Shown: positions 8,355-16,096, counted from the stretch's first letter. The stretch is 64,000 bases of DNA from DATJBF01 sp035515475 (GCA_035515475.1 DATJBF010000005.1:1-64000); one strand, 5' to 3'. A program made the numbers and translations. The notes: generated from the letters alone by a model not told the origin.

Positions 8355-8398
8355 TGGTGCCGTCGGAGGGAGCCGAACCCACACGCCCTTATGGGCAG
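8355..8398 (-). pseudogene. tRNA-Leu-like 3' fragment (possible attachment-site remnant)
   Basis: On the minus strand this reads as the 3' half of a long-variable-arm tRNA: a variable stem TGCCC-ATAA-GGGCG, a T arm GTGGG-TTCGGCT-CCCTC with one mismatched pair, and an acceptor strand CGACGGC followed by A and CCA. CGACGGCACCA is a common tRNA-Leu 3' end. The complementary 5' acceptor GCCGTCG and D and anticodon arms are not found in the ~40 bases between here and the yjbQ stop, so it is not a functional tRNA. It is either a decayed tRNA or the 3' copy left by integration of an element. The rest of 8114-8354 shows nothing I can name. Confidence 0.5.
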
Positions 8399-8437
8399 AG
8401 ATTTGGTCTTTGATGTCGAGATCGGGAGCAACGACTG

Positions 8438-8830
8438 TTAGAATACTCTCACCCAAACCTTGCGGGTGCGGGGGCCGTCGAATTCGCAGAAAAAAATCCC
8501 CTGCCAGGTGCCGAACTGGAGCTGGCCGCCTCGGACGAACACGTGAACGCTGTGGCCCATCATGCTCGATTTCACGTGCGCCGCCGTGTTGCCTTCACCA
8601 TGCTGATACCGCGCGTCCTTCCACGGCACCACCTGGTCGAGCGCGTAAATGATGTCGGCCGCCACGTCGGGGTCAGCGTTCTCGTTGATCGTGATGCCGG
8701 CCGTCGTGTGCGGGACGAACACCGTACAAATCCCTTCCGTCACGCCGGATTCGGTCACGACCCGCTGGACTTCGTCGGTGATCTCGACAAACTCCGAGTG
8801 TTGGGCGGTGCGGACAGTCAGTTCAGTCAT
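8438..8830 (-). CDS. yjbQ: YjbQ family protein
   Basis: 130 residues from ATG 8830. It matches the YjbQ/UPF0047 fold: EGICTVFVPHTTAGITINEN, ADPDVAADI, then the His/Ser-rich core HVKSSMMGHSVHVFV and GTWQGIFFCEFDGPRTRKVW. The family forms trimers; some members have weak thiamine-phosphate synthase activity and are named on that basis, but the physiological role is unsettled. An upstream in-frame extension to 8926 was rejected because it adds a low-complexity tail not seen in the family. The start overlaps the stop of the upstream lipoprotein gene by 8 bp, so the two are probably co-transcribed. Confidence 0.85.
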   Translation of the reverse strand: MTELTVRTAQHSEFVEITDEVQRVVTESGVTEGICTVFVPHTTAGITINENADPDVAADIIYALDQVVPWKDARYQHGEGNTAAHVKSSMMGHSVHVFVRGGQLQFGTWQGIFFCEFDGPRTRKVWVRVF

Positions 8831-9302
8831 TGTCTGTTTCCCGGAAGAATTTGTATTCGCCCCGGAACTTCGCCTGCTGAGTGTAGGAACCGGACTCGGT
8901 GTGGGCGGTGACGTCCACATGGACATAGGCGGCCACTTGGTTCGTGGTGACGGTTCTCACGATCAGGTATCCGAGGAAACTGTCGCCGGTCGAGCTCGGT
9001 CCGAACCGGGTCGCGGTAAACTCGGGTGTCACGTTCTCCGAAGGAATCGCCAGCCGCTGGTTGAGTTGGAAGTCGCGCACCGTGAGCACGAGAAGCTGAT
9101 CTTCTTCAAAATCCGGGCCGCCAATGACCGTGTCGAGATGACGGCGGATCCTCAGCACCAACGGACGAGCCGGCGCGGACGTTGCCTCGGAACCCAGCGC
9201 GGGCGCGACGCTGTTGAACGTGGCGCTCGTGGCGCCGATGTGGCCGTAACCGCACGCCGACGCGAACGCGACCAGAGAAACGACCACCGTGGAGACTTTC
9301 AT
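8823..9302 (-). CDS. Predicted lipoprotein of unknown function
   Basis: 159 residues. The N-terminus MKVSTVVVSLVAFASAC is a short signal peptide ending in a lipobox-like ASAC, so the mature protein likely starts at Cys17 and is lipid-anchored. The rest is predicted mostly beta strand (ARPLVLRIRRHLDTVIGG, VAAYVHVDVTAHTESGSYT). I do not recognise a family; the position resembles small envelope lipoproteins of unknown role. It overlaps yjbQ by 8 bp. The amidase gene upstream on the same strand ends 123 bp away, so the three may form an operon, but only the first overlap is direct evidence. Confidence 0.65.
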   Translation of the reverse strand: MKVSTVVVSLVAFASACGYGHIGATSATFNSVAPALGSEATSAPARPLVLRIRRHLDTVIGGPDFEEDQLLVLTVRDFQLNQRLAIPSENVTPEFTATRFGPSSTGDSFLGYLIVRTVTTNQVAAYVHVDVTAHTESGSYTQQAKFRGEYKFFRETDND

Positions 9303-9425
9303 GCAGTTCAGTATGCTACGAAATCCCGTTTAAAACCAGCGCGATGAAAGAAGTTCGCCTCTGCTCGGCGGCTACAAAACCCGTGAAAAAACGCGGCGCC
9401 CGGCCTTGCCACCTTCAAGCATCTG

Positions 9426-10448
9426 CTACGGTGTCTCCACCGACTTCTTGTACGTCAGGATTCCGTCGGCGATCACCTTTGCGAGCAACTCGCGGTAGTC
9501 GGTCCGCAAAATTCGTTGCTCTTCCGCCGCATTCGACAGGAATCCGGCTTCGATCAGGATGGCCGGGCAATTCTGATACTGCAACACGTAGAACCGGGCC
9601 CGCCGTACCCCGCGGTCCACTGCACCGGTCGCCTCCAACAGCGCCTTTTGTACGCAATGCGCCAACCACGCGTTCTGGTCGTCGAACCGATTGACGGGCG
9701 CGGCGTCACGGTCGCTCCCGCTCGGGCGTCCGTCGGCGGTCGAAGGCGCGCCGGCCGGCGGCGCACAGTACGTCTCGATGCCGTCGGCCGAGCCCCCCGA
9801 GTTGAAATGGAGACTCACGAACAAATCTGCTCCCTTCGCGCGGGCAAAGGCCACGCGATCCTCCAGCGCGACCGTCCTGTCCGACGTGCGCGTCAGCGCA
9901 ACGCGCACACCGGTGCCCGCGAGGTTCCGCTCCACGCGTTTGGCCAGGTCGAGCGTCAACACTTTTTCGCGTCCCGACCGTCCGCGGGTGCCGCGGTCGC
10001 TGCCCCCGTGGCCGGGATCGAGGACAATGGTTCGAATCGTCGACCGCGAACGCAATCGTTCGGGACGGAGCACCGGGTCGAGCGTCTTCAGCACGTCGAG
10101 TTCGGCAATCCACAATCGGTCGCGCTCGGCCAGAACCGGCGCGGAGAGCCAATGGTTCACGCCGTTTAATAGAATGTCCCGGCGGTCGGCCTGCATTTCC
10201 AATTGCGCAAAACCGGTCTTGTAGTCGGCGCGGTCCACGACGCTGCGGACGTCGCGGCCGAGGCCGTAGTAGGCGGCGACGTCGCGGACGGACACGTAGG
10301 AAGTGCTCCCGAAGCGGTGGGTCTTCAACGACGCGGGTTGCGCAACCACCGCGCCCCCGAGCAACAACACGAACAAGCCAGCAACTGACGCGAACCACCT
10401 CCCGGCAAGAACCAAAACGATTTCCCCCTTTGCCGCGCACCATGCCAC
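9426..10448 (-). CDS. N-acetylmuramoyl-L-alanine amidase (Amidase_3)
   Basis: 340 residues from a GTG at 10448. A hydrophobic N-terminal segment (ASVAGLFVLLLGGAVVAQ) should export it to the periplasm. Residues ~45-120 resemble a stalk-like copper-amine-oxidase-N or AMIN-type region. The catalytic domain starts at TIVLDPGHGGSDRGTRG with zinc ligand His, continues with Glu in GREKVLTLDLAKR and His in DLFVSLHFNS, and carries the catalytic Glu in AILIEAGFLSN. It hydrolyses the amide between MurNAc and the stem peptide and would take part in cell separation. The exact start is uncertain, since several GTG/ATG codons lie nearby and no clear ribosome-binding site decides it. Confidence 0.85.
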   Translation of the reverse strand: MAWCAAKGEIVLVLAGRWFASVAGLFVLLLGGAVVAQPASLKTHRFGSTSYVSVRDVAAYYGLGRDVRSVVDRADYKTGFAQLEMQADRRDILLNGVNHWLSAPVLAERDRLWIAELDVLKTLDPVLRPERLRSRSTIRTIVLDPGHGGSDRGTRGRSGREKVLTLDLAKRVERNLAGTGVRVALTRTSDRTVALEDRVAFARAKGADLFVSLHFNSGGSADGIETYCAPPAGAPSTADGRPSGSDRDAAPVNRFDDQNAWLAHCVQKALLEATGAVDRGVRRARFYVLQYQNCPAILIEAGFLSNAAEEQRILRTDYRELLAKVIADGILTYKKSVETP

Positions 10449-10505
10449 GAACCCGCGGCCGATTTCAAGGGAAATGGACCGGGGCCGGATTTTTGCGATT
10501 ACGTT

Positions 10506-10621
10506 GGTAGGGACACGTTTACCCGCCTGTGGCGGCGCCGAAGGCGACCAGGGCTCCGGCGTGTCCAGACTGCGCCGGAGCCACGCCGAAGGCGGGCAAG
10601 CGCAGCTGCCGGGTCCCTACG
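10506..10621. repeat. Compound inverted-repeat element (GTAGGG...CCCTAC)
   Basis: A ~115-bp element bounded by GGTAGGGAC on the left and GTCCCTAC on the right. At its centre is a perfect hairpin GGCTCCGGCG (10552-10561), 11-nt loop, CGCCGGAGCC (10573-10582). CGCCGAAGGCG occurs on both sides of the hairpin. It belongs to the same end-sequence family as 23605-23674. With the promoter below it fills the 305-bp gap between the amidase and sucC; no gene is seen. Confidence 0.65.
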
Positions 10622-10661
10622 GGCAGCAGCGCGGCCCAATCCGACGCGTTCGACTTTTCCG

Positions 10662-10690
10662 TTGACGGTGGCTGTGTCCCTTCCTAGATT
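10662..10690 (+). promoter_or_regulatory. Putative sigma-70 promoter of sucC
   Basis: TTGACG (10662-10667, 5/6) and TAGATT (10685-10690, 4/6) are separated by 17 bp and lie about 60 bp before the sucC ATG. It is the best promoter-like sequence in this interval and would drive sucC, the 68-aa ORF and sucD. Confidence 0.5.
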
Positions 10691-10753
10691 AGCCGTGCGC
10701 GGATTGAGCGTGGCAGTCAATCCGCCGCGCGCTCTGCGAGCCGACTCAATTTC

Positions 10754-11923
10754 ATGAACATCCACGAATACCAGGCCAAGGAAATCTTTCGCCGTTTTGG
10801 CGTGCCCGTGCCCGAGGGCGGCGTGGCGTTCACGCCCGAGGAAGCCGGGAAAATCGCGCGTGGATTGAAAACCGACGTGATCGCCGTCAAAGCGCAGATC
10901 CACGCGGGCGGACGCGGCAAGGCCGGCGGCATCAAGGTGGTCAAGACGCCTGAAGAGGCTGCCCGGGCGGCCCGCGAACTCATCGGCAAGGTGTTGGTCA
11001 CGCATCAGACCGGGTTGCAGGGCAAAACCGTGCGCAAAGTGCTCGTCGAAGCCGGCAGCGTCCCGAAACGCGAATTGTATCTGAGCGTGCTTGTCGACCG
11101 GTCAATCGCCCGGCCGTCGTTCCTGGCGAGCACCGAGGGCGGAGTGGACATCGAAGCCGTCGTCGCGAAAACGCCGGAAAAAATCCTGAGAGAACCGGTT
11201 GACCCTGCGGTCGGCCTGCAACCGTTCCAGGCGCGGAAGATCGCCTACGCGCTCGGTCTCGGCGGCGATCAGCTGCAGCCGACGGTGAATCTGATTCTGG
11301 GCGTATACCGAACGTTCGTCGAGACGGACGCGTCGCTCATCGAGATCAACCCACTCATCATTGACCAGCACGACCACGTGATGGCGCTCGACGCCAAACT
11401 GAACTTCGACGATAACGGCCTGTTCCGTCACCAGGACATTGCGGCGTTGCGCGACCTCGACGAGGAAGACCCGCGCGAGGTCGAAGCCAGCCGGTTCAAC
11501 CTGAACTACATCGGTCTCACGGGCAATATCGCCTGCATGGTCAACGGCGCCGGCCTGGCCATGGCGACCATGGACATCATCAAGCATTCCGGGGGCGAAC
11601 CCGCCAACTTCCTCGACGTCGGCGGCGGGGCGAGCACCGAGCAGGTCACCGAGGCATTCAAGATCCTGTGCGCCGACCAAAACGTGCGCGGCATTTTGGT
11701 CAACATCTTCGGCGGAATCATGAAGTGCGACGTGATCGCCAACGGCATCCTGACCGCCGTCAAACAGGTGAAAATTCGTGTGCCCCTGGTCGTTCGCCTC
11801 GAAGGCACGAACGTCGAACTCGGCAAAAAAATCCTCAGGGACAGCGGCCTCGCCATCATTCCTGCCGACTCGATGGCCGATGCCGCGCAGAAAATTGTCC
11901 ACGCTACGAAGCCCACACCATGA
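10754..11923 (+). CDS. sucC: Succinyl-CoA ligase (ADP/GDP-forming) beta subunit
   Basis: 389 residues, the normal family length. It begins MNIHEYQAKEIFRRFGVPVP, the hallmark of SucC, followed by the ATP-grasp region (VIAVKAQIHAGGRGKAGGIK), EINPLII and the C-terminal CoA-ligase part (GNIACMVNGAGLAMATMD, FLDVGGGAS, VNIFGGIMKCD). With SucD it interconverts succinyl-CoA and succinate with formation of nucleoside triphosphate in the TCA cycle. It is the first gene of a three-ORF unit; its stop overlaps the next ATG (ATGA at 11920-11923). Confidence 0.97.
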   Translation: MNIHEYQAKEIFRRFGVPVPEGGVAFTPEEAGKIARGLKTDVIAVKAQIHAGGRGKAGGIKVVKTPEEAARAARELIGKVLVTHQTGLQGKTVRKVLVEAGSVPKRELYLSVLVDRSIARPSFLASTEGGVDIEAVVAKTPEKILREPVDPAVGLQPFQARKIAYALGLGGDQLQPTVNLILGVYRTFVETDASLIEINPLIIDQHDHVMALDAKLNFDDNGLFRHQDIAALRDLDEEDPREVEASRFNLNYIGLTGNIACMVNGAGLAMATMDIIKHSGGEPANFLDVGGGASTEQVTEAFKILCADQNVRGILVNIFGGIMKCDVIANGILTAVKQVKIRVPLVVRLEGTNVELGKKILRDSGLAIIPADSMADAAQKIVHATKPTP

Positions 11924-12126
11924 AACTCTATCTCTATTACGAAAACGTGCAGCCCCCGCTGGTCATCGAGATTTCCGAAGACGAGATCGACGGATTTCTC
12001 CAGGAATACGAAGAAGCCCTCCACGATACGTCCGTCGAAACTTTCCAGTGGAAGAACTCGAGCTTTCGGATCGGCGGTCTGATGGCGATCGTGCACGAGA
12101 AGCACGCGCCGGCGCCCAAACCATGA
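11920..12126 (+). CDS. 68-aa acidic protein encoded between sucC and sucD
   Basis: 68 residues starting MKLYLYYENVQPPLVIEISE, then DEIDGFLQEYEEALHDTSVE and a C-terminal VHEKHAPAPKP. The start overlaps the sucC stop in an ATGA arrangement and its own stop overlaps the ATG of the duplicated sucD start, so it is translationally coupled on both sides. It is acidic and could be a small beta/alpha protein. I do not recognise a family. Because sucC and sucD are normally adjacent, a coding insert here suggests a link with the ligase or its regulation, but this is inference. Confidence 0.7.
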   Translation: MKLYLYYENVQPPLVIEISEDEIDGFLQEYEEALHDTSVETFQWKNSSFRIGGLMAIVHEKHAPAPKP

Positions 12127-12218
12127 GCGTCCTCGTCGACCGCAATACGCGCCTCATCGTGCGGGGTATTGGCCCGAGGCCGTGTCATCCTGAGCGAAGC
12201 GAAGGATCTCTCACGTGA
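12123..12218 (+). pseudogene. Duplicated 5' end of sucD interrupted by a repeat
   Basis: A 31-codon frame from ATG 12123 reads MSVLVDRNTRLIVRGI, almost the same as the true SucD start MSILVDHNTRLIVQGI at 12215. It then runs into GPRPCHPERSEGSLT and stops at 12218, overlapping the sucD GTG. The first 48 bp of the two copies differ at 11 positions, mostly synonymous. The non-homologous part (about 12171-12214) contains the repeat GTCATCCTGAGCGAAGCGAA at 12184-12203. This is a broken first copy, probably not a functional protein, although it is translationally coupled to its neighbours. Confidence 0.7.
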
Positions 12219-13147
12219 GCATTCTCGTTGACCATAACACCCGCCTCATCGTGCAGGGGATCACGGGCTCGGCCGGCAAGTTCCACGCCGAACAATGCCT
12301 GAAGTACGGCACGAAGCTCGTCGGCGGCGTCACGCCGGGCCGCGGCGGCGAAGTCTTGGAATTCGATGGGAGGGCGAACCTCCCGGCGAGCCGCGGCTCG
12401 GCAGGAGCCTCGCCCTCCCCAATCCGTGTCCCCGTGTTCAATACGGTCAGCGACGCCGTGCGTGAGACCGCCGCGACCGCCTCGTGCATTTTTGTGCCGG
12501 CGTCGTTTGCGGCGGACGCGATTCTGGAGGCGGCCGACGCGGGCATCGAGTTGATTGTTGCGATCACCGAGGGCATTCCCGCGCTCGACATGGTGCGGGT
12601 GAGGCGCGTGTTCGAGGGCACCAACGTCAAACTGATCGGCCCGAATTGTCCGGGGATCATCACGCCCGGCGCCTGCAAGATCGGCATCATGCCCGGCTAC
12701 ATCCACAAACCCGGCCCCGTCGGGGTCATCTCGCGGAGCGGCACGTTGACCTACGAAGCCGTGTGGCAACTGACGAGTCGGGACGTCGGCCAATCCACGT
12801 GCATCGGCATCGGCGGCGACCCGGTGAAAGGCCTGAACTTCGTCGAGTTGCTCGACATGTTCGAAACGGACCCGCAGACCGAGGCCGTGGTCCTCATCGG
12901 CGAGATTGGCGGCACCGACGAGGAGGAAGCCGCGCGCTGGATCAAAGAGAATTTCACCAAGCCCGTCGCCGCGTTTGTCGCGGGCACGACGGCGCCAAAA
13001 GGCCGTCGCATGGGTCACGCGGGCGCGATCATCAGCGGCGGCACCGGCTCGGCGGCGGACAAGATTGCCGCGCTCGAATCCTGTGGCATCGCCGTCGCCA
13101 GGTCCCCCGCCGAAATCGGCGAGACGATGATCAGGCTGATGAAGTGA
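12215..13147 (+). CDS. sucD: Succinyl-CoA ligase alpha subunit with inserted palindromic element
   Basis: 310 residues, about 20 more than usual. The CoA-binding start SILVDHNTRLIVQGITGSAG, GPNCPGIITPGACKIGIMPG, SRSGTLTYEAV and the phospho-His loop (KGRRMGHAGAIISGG) are all present, so it should be active with SucC. The excess lies between GGVTPGRGG and VPVFNTV, where relatives have about six residues. Here the segment EVLEFDGRANLPASRGSAG plus ASPSPIR is encoded by a palindromic element at 12368-12419. That position is in the N-terminal Rossmann-type domain, probably a surface loop. The GTG start overlaps the stop of the broken duplicate upstream. Confidence 0.95.
   Translation: MSILVDHNTRLIVQGITGSAGKFHAEQCLKYGTKLVGGVTPGRGGEVLEFDGRANLPASRGSAGASPSPIRVPVFNTVSDAVRETAATASCIFVPASFAADAILEAADAGIELIVAITEGIPALDMVRVRRVFEGTNVKLIGPNCPGIITPGACKIGIMPGYIHKPGPVGVISRSGTLTYEAVWQLTSRDVGQSTCIGIGGDPVKGLNFVELLDMFETDPQTEAVVLIGEIGGTDEEEAARWIKENFTKPVAAFVAGTTAPKGRRMGHAGAIISGGTGSAADKIAALESCGIAVARSPAEIGETMIRLMK
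12368..12419. repeat. Palindromic element inserted in frame in sucD
   Basis: 52 bp with perfect 10-bp outer arms GGGAGGGCGA (12368-12377) and TCGCCCTCCC (12410-12419), and inner arms CTCCCGGCGAGCCG and CGGCTCGGCAGGAG that pair with two mismatches. It keeps the sucD frame open. A related 59-bp copy lies in hisD at 21901-21959. Confidence 0.85.
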
Positions 13148-13198
13148 CCCACGCGGAACGGGGGATTGTTGAAAGACCGCGCCACCGGCGGTGAAGCG

Positions 13199-13948
13199 TT
13201 ACCGCCAGTAGCCGGAAATCCAGATCCCGCCGCCGCCCCGAGGTTCCCAGCGGCTTCTTACCCAGATGGCTCGGCGATGTGGAGGCCACACCCAGCGGCC
13301 TCTCACCCACACCCATCGCCCACCGTACCAACCCCACGAACCCGCGATCCACACGTAACCGGGCCCGGGCGCCGGAACGACTTCTTCCACGACCGGCGGA
13401 GGCGGCGGCCCGGGAACGTCCACAGCTTCCTGGGACGCCGGTGCGGAGGCTGCGGACGAATACGGGCCGAGGCTTGGCGTGTTGATCATGAAATCGATCA
13501 CTTTCTCGCTTACACCGGCGTCCTTGAGGTCGATGATCTCGGCCGTACTGAGGTGATACACCGTACGCGAATTGCGAATCTGGCTGATGATGACTTCGTC
13601 GCTGACGCCGGCGTTGGCCAGGGCTTTGATGTCAGCCAATCCGAGCGGCTGGCCCTGTTCCACGCGCTGGAGCGTTTGGGGGCTTTGCTGGGCCAGGATC
13701 TCGCGCTGCTGCTGGTCCATCGCGTTGCCGATGATTCCACCCGTCAGCGCACCCAATGCGCCGCCAATCAGCGCGCCTTCCCCGGCGTGGCCGGTCATGC
13801 TGCCAATGATGGCTCCCGAGCCGGCTCCAATCGCGCCGCCAGCCAACGCGCCGGACGCCGTCCGGTCGGGTCGGCCTTCCGGCGTCTCGCAACCCATTAA
13901 CACCAGGCCCGCGGCCAATACCATCGAACCGATCACAGGGTATTTCAT
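13199..13948 (-). CDS. Glycine-zipper lipoprotein with Trp/Tyr/Arg-rich C-terminus
   Basis: 249 residues. A signal peptide with lipobox (LVLMGC, Cys ~20) is followed by a glycine-zipper segment (ALAGGAIGAGSGAIIGSM, GALIGGALGALTGGIIG) as in 17-kDa surface antigens and OmpA-associated lipoproteins. A helical part (LADIKALANAGVSDEVIISQ) resembles the short domain repeated in many planctomycete and verrucomicrobial proteins. After a Pro/Val linker the tail repeats W-x-R and W-x-W patterns (GRWVWVRGRWVWPP), like YXWQ/BcpO-type motifs. Likely outer-membrane associated; role unknown. It converges with sucD, with 51 bp between them. Confidence 0.75.
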   Translation of the reverse strand: MKYPVIGSMVLAAGLVLMGCETPEGRPDRTASGALAGGAIGAGSGAIIGSMTGHAGEGALIGGALGALTGGIIGNAMDQQQREILAQQSPQTLQRVEQGQPLGLADIKALANAGVSDEVIISQIRNSRTVYHLSTAEIIDLKDAGVSEKVIDFMINTPSLGPYSSAASAPASQEAVDVPGPPPPPVVEEVVPAPGPGYVWIAGSWGWYGGRWVWVRGRWVWPPHRRAIWVRSRWEPRGGGGIWISGYWR

Positions 13949-14024
13949 TCACGGTCTCCTTGTTCTTTAGACAGAAACACCAAGGCCGGCGTTGAGTTGC
14001 GCCCGGCGCTTGCGGAAACGCAAC

Positions 14025-14891
14025 TTACGACGATTTCACTTCGACGCGCAGCGGCTCGCGAACGTGCACGTCGCGCTGGGGGAAGGGGATTTCGATTCCG
14101 TGCTCCTTGAATTTATCCGAGATGGTGAAATTCAGCTCGCTGCGCAACGCACCGGGACGAGTCACCATGTCAATCGACCAGACCCGCAACTCGAAGTTCA
14201 GCGAACTGTCCCCAAACTCAACAAAGCGCACCGTCGGCGCCGGATCGATGAGGACGTGAGGGTTGGCCGCCGCCGCCTCCAGCAGCAGTTTCTCGACGAG
14301 ACGCGGGTCGCTGCCGTAGCTGACACCCACGGGAACGCGAAACCGGACTTTGGGATCGCCGATGCTCCAGTTCGTCACCCGGCCCGAGATGAATTCGGAG
14401 TTGGGGACGATGATCGTGATGTTGTCGTTGGTCACAATTGTCGTGCTGCGCCCCCCGATCCGAACGATGTCGCCCACCGTGCCTCCGACGTCCACGCGAT
14501 GCCCGATCTCGATCGGGCGCTCGGTCAGCAGGATGAGTCCGCTGACGAAATTGCTCACGATGTTCTGCAACCCGAAGCCGATGCCGACGCCCAAGGCGCC
14601 CGCGAGGACCGTCAGCGAGTTGAGATTAATCCCCAGCGTTTCGAGACCGATCAACAATCCCAAGACGAGCACGACGTAGCTGATGATGCGAGCCACAGCG
14701 TACTGGAGGCCGGGGTCGAGTTTGGTGTGCACGAGAACCCGCCGATGAAGGAGGCGACGTACCACTCGCGACACCAGGACGACCACCAGAAGGACAACGA
14801 CAAATTCCACCATTGTCGCCATCGAAATCCAGGTCTGGCCAAGCTGGAACAGCGGCTTGGTGAAGAGGTTGAGGATTTCGTCGTGGGTCAT
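14025..14891 (-). CDS. MscS-type small-conductance mechanosensitive channel
   Basis: 288 residues from ATG 14891. Predicted transmembrane helices lie at about residues 20-45 and 60-85. The pore helix plus beta domain follows: TVLAGALGVGIGFGLQNIVS, then FVSGLILLTERPIEIGHRVD, the most diagnostic part of MscS. The remainder is the cytoplasmic vestibule. It releases solutes at hypo-osmotic shock. The ATG is 4 bp after the stop of the upstream oxidoreductase gene, whose last codons (GGGAAATGAG) may serve as ribosome-binding site, so the two are co-transcribed. An upstream in-frame extension to 14957 was rejected because it would overlap that gene. Confidence 0.9.
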   Translation of the reverse strand: MTHDEILNLFTKPLFQLGQTWISMATMVEFVVVLLVVVLVSRVVRRLLHRRVLVHTKLDPGLQYAVARIISYVVLVLGLLIGLETLGINLNSLTVLAGALGVGIGFGLQNIVSNFVSGLILLTERPIEIGHRVDVGGTVGDIVRIGGRSTTIVTNDNITIIVPNSEFISGRVTNWSIGDPKVRFRVPVGVSYGSDPRLVEKLLLEAAAANPHVLIDPAPTVRFVEFGDSSLNFELRVWSIDMVTRPGALRSELNFTISDKFKEHGIEIPFPQRDVHVREPLRVEVKSS

Positions 14892-14895
14892 GGGC

Positions 14896-16029
14896 TCATT
14901 TCCCGATGGTGATCCACCGGCGCGTGTGGGCGGATTTCTCGACCGCCTCGAGAACAATCTGGTTCGCGAGGCCGTCCTCGAATGTCGGTGGCACCGGCCG
15001 CTTGTCGGCGACGGCGTTGACGAAATCGGCGATCACGTGCACGAAGGTATGTTCGTACCCGATGACTTGTCCCGCCTTCCACCAACTGCTCATGTACGGG
15101 TGCACTTCGCCCTGCGTGACGAGAATGTCGCGGAAACCGCGCCGATCGGCGGGGTCGGCGTCGTTGTAGTACTTGAGTCGGTTCATGTCTTCGAGGTCAA
15201 AGACCAGCGAGCCCCGGCTGCCGTTGATCTCAATCTGCAGGCAGTTCTTGCGGCCGAGCGCGAACCGCGTGGCTTCGAGATTGGCGAACGCGCCGTTCTT
15301 GAACCGGCCGATGAACGTCACCGCATCGTCCACGGTGACCTTGCCTTTCTTGGTCGGTTGGTCGGGCAGGGGACGCTCTTTGATGAACGTTTCCATCTGG
15401 CCGCAGACCTCGCTGAATTCGCCGACCAGGTAACGGCCGAGATCGATGATGTGCGAGTTGATGTCGCCGTGCGCGCCGGAGCCGGCGATCTTGCTTTGGA
15501 GACGCCAGGCCAGCGGCGCATTGGGGTCGACCATCCGGTCGTTGGCGTACCGGGCGCGGTAATGGTAGATCGTACCGATGTCACCGGCATCGATCATCTT
15601 TTTGGCGAGCACCAGTGCCGGAATACGGCGGTAGTTGTGGCAGATCATGTGGACCACGCCGGCCTTCTTGACGGCGTCCACCATCGCTCGCGCCTGTTTC
15701 AGGTCGAGCGCGAGCGGCTTTTCGCAGAGGACGGCCTTCTTCGATTTTGCGGCGGCAATGGCGATTTCGGCGTGCGAATCGTTGGGCGTGGTGATGTCGA
15801 TGACGTCGATGGTCGGGTCGTCGACCACCTCACGCCAATCGGTCTCGAACTTCTCCCAGCCCCAGCGGTACGCCGCGGCCGATACGCCTGCTTTGTCGCG
15901 GCCGCAAATGACCTTGAGAACCGGGCGGGCCTTGAGTTCGAAGAACTTGTCCGCCTTGAGCCACGCGTTGGAATGCGCGCGACCCATGAACTTGTAGCCG
16001 ATCATCCCGACGTTCAGCGTCCTGGGCAT
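14896..16029 (-). CDS. Gfo/Idh/MocA family oxidoreductase
   Basis: 377 residues. The N-terminal Rossmann fold begins LNVGMIGYKFMGRAHSNAW and includes the family signature VLCEKPLALDLKQARAMVDA at about residue 95-115. The C-terminal alpha/beta domain contains GSGAHGDINSHIIDLGRYLV, with the catalytic-type Asp/His pair. Such enzymes oxidise or reduce sugars or inositols with NAD(P); the substrate is not clear. The gene has a GAGGT ribosome-binding site 6 bp before its ATG. It heads an operon with the mscS gene and is divergent from the aminotransferase gene. Confidence 0.9.
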   Translation of the reverse strand: MPRTLNVGMIGYKFMGRAHSNAWLKADKFFELKARPVLKVICGRDKAGVSAAAYRWGWEKFETDWREVVDDPTIDVIDITTPNDSHAEIAIAAAKSKKAVLCEKPLALDLKQARAMVDAVKKAGVVHMICHNYRRIPALVLAKKMIDAGDIGTIYHYRARYANDRMVDPNAPLAWRLQSKIAGSGAHGDINSHIIDLGRYLVGEFSEVCGQMETFIKERPLPDQPTKKGKVTVDDAVTFIGRFKNGAFANLEATRFALGRKNCLQIEINGSRGSLVFDLEDMNRLKYYNDADPADRRGFRDILVTQGEVHPYMSSWWKAGQVIGYEHTFVHVIADFVNAVADKRPVPPTFEDGLANQIVLEAVEKSAHTRRWITIGK

Positions 16030-16069
16030 GGTGACCTCACGAGAGTTGGTCGTTCCAGTTAATTAAAGA

Positions 16070-16096
16070 TTGAAATCTCGCCGGAAAAGCTATAGT
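16070..16096 (+). promoter_or_regulatory. Putative promoter of the class V aminotransferase gene
   Basis: TATAGT at 16091-16096 (5/6 to TATAAT) with TTGAAA at 16070-16075 (5/6 to TTGACA), 15 bp apart, which is short of the ideal 17. It lies about 45 bp before the ATG at 16141 in an AT-rich gap between divergent genes. Confidence 0.45.

Noticed and set aside
8355..8437. A complete tRNA-Leu directly after yjbQ
   Set aside because: The length would fit, but the 5' acceptor strand, D arm and anticodon arm cannot be folded; only the 3' part is tRNA-like.
14857..16062. A 401-codon plus-strand frame opposite the Gfo/Idh/MocA gene
   Set aside because: Antisense to a gene with family motifs and a good ribosome-binding site.
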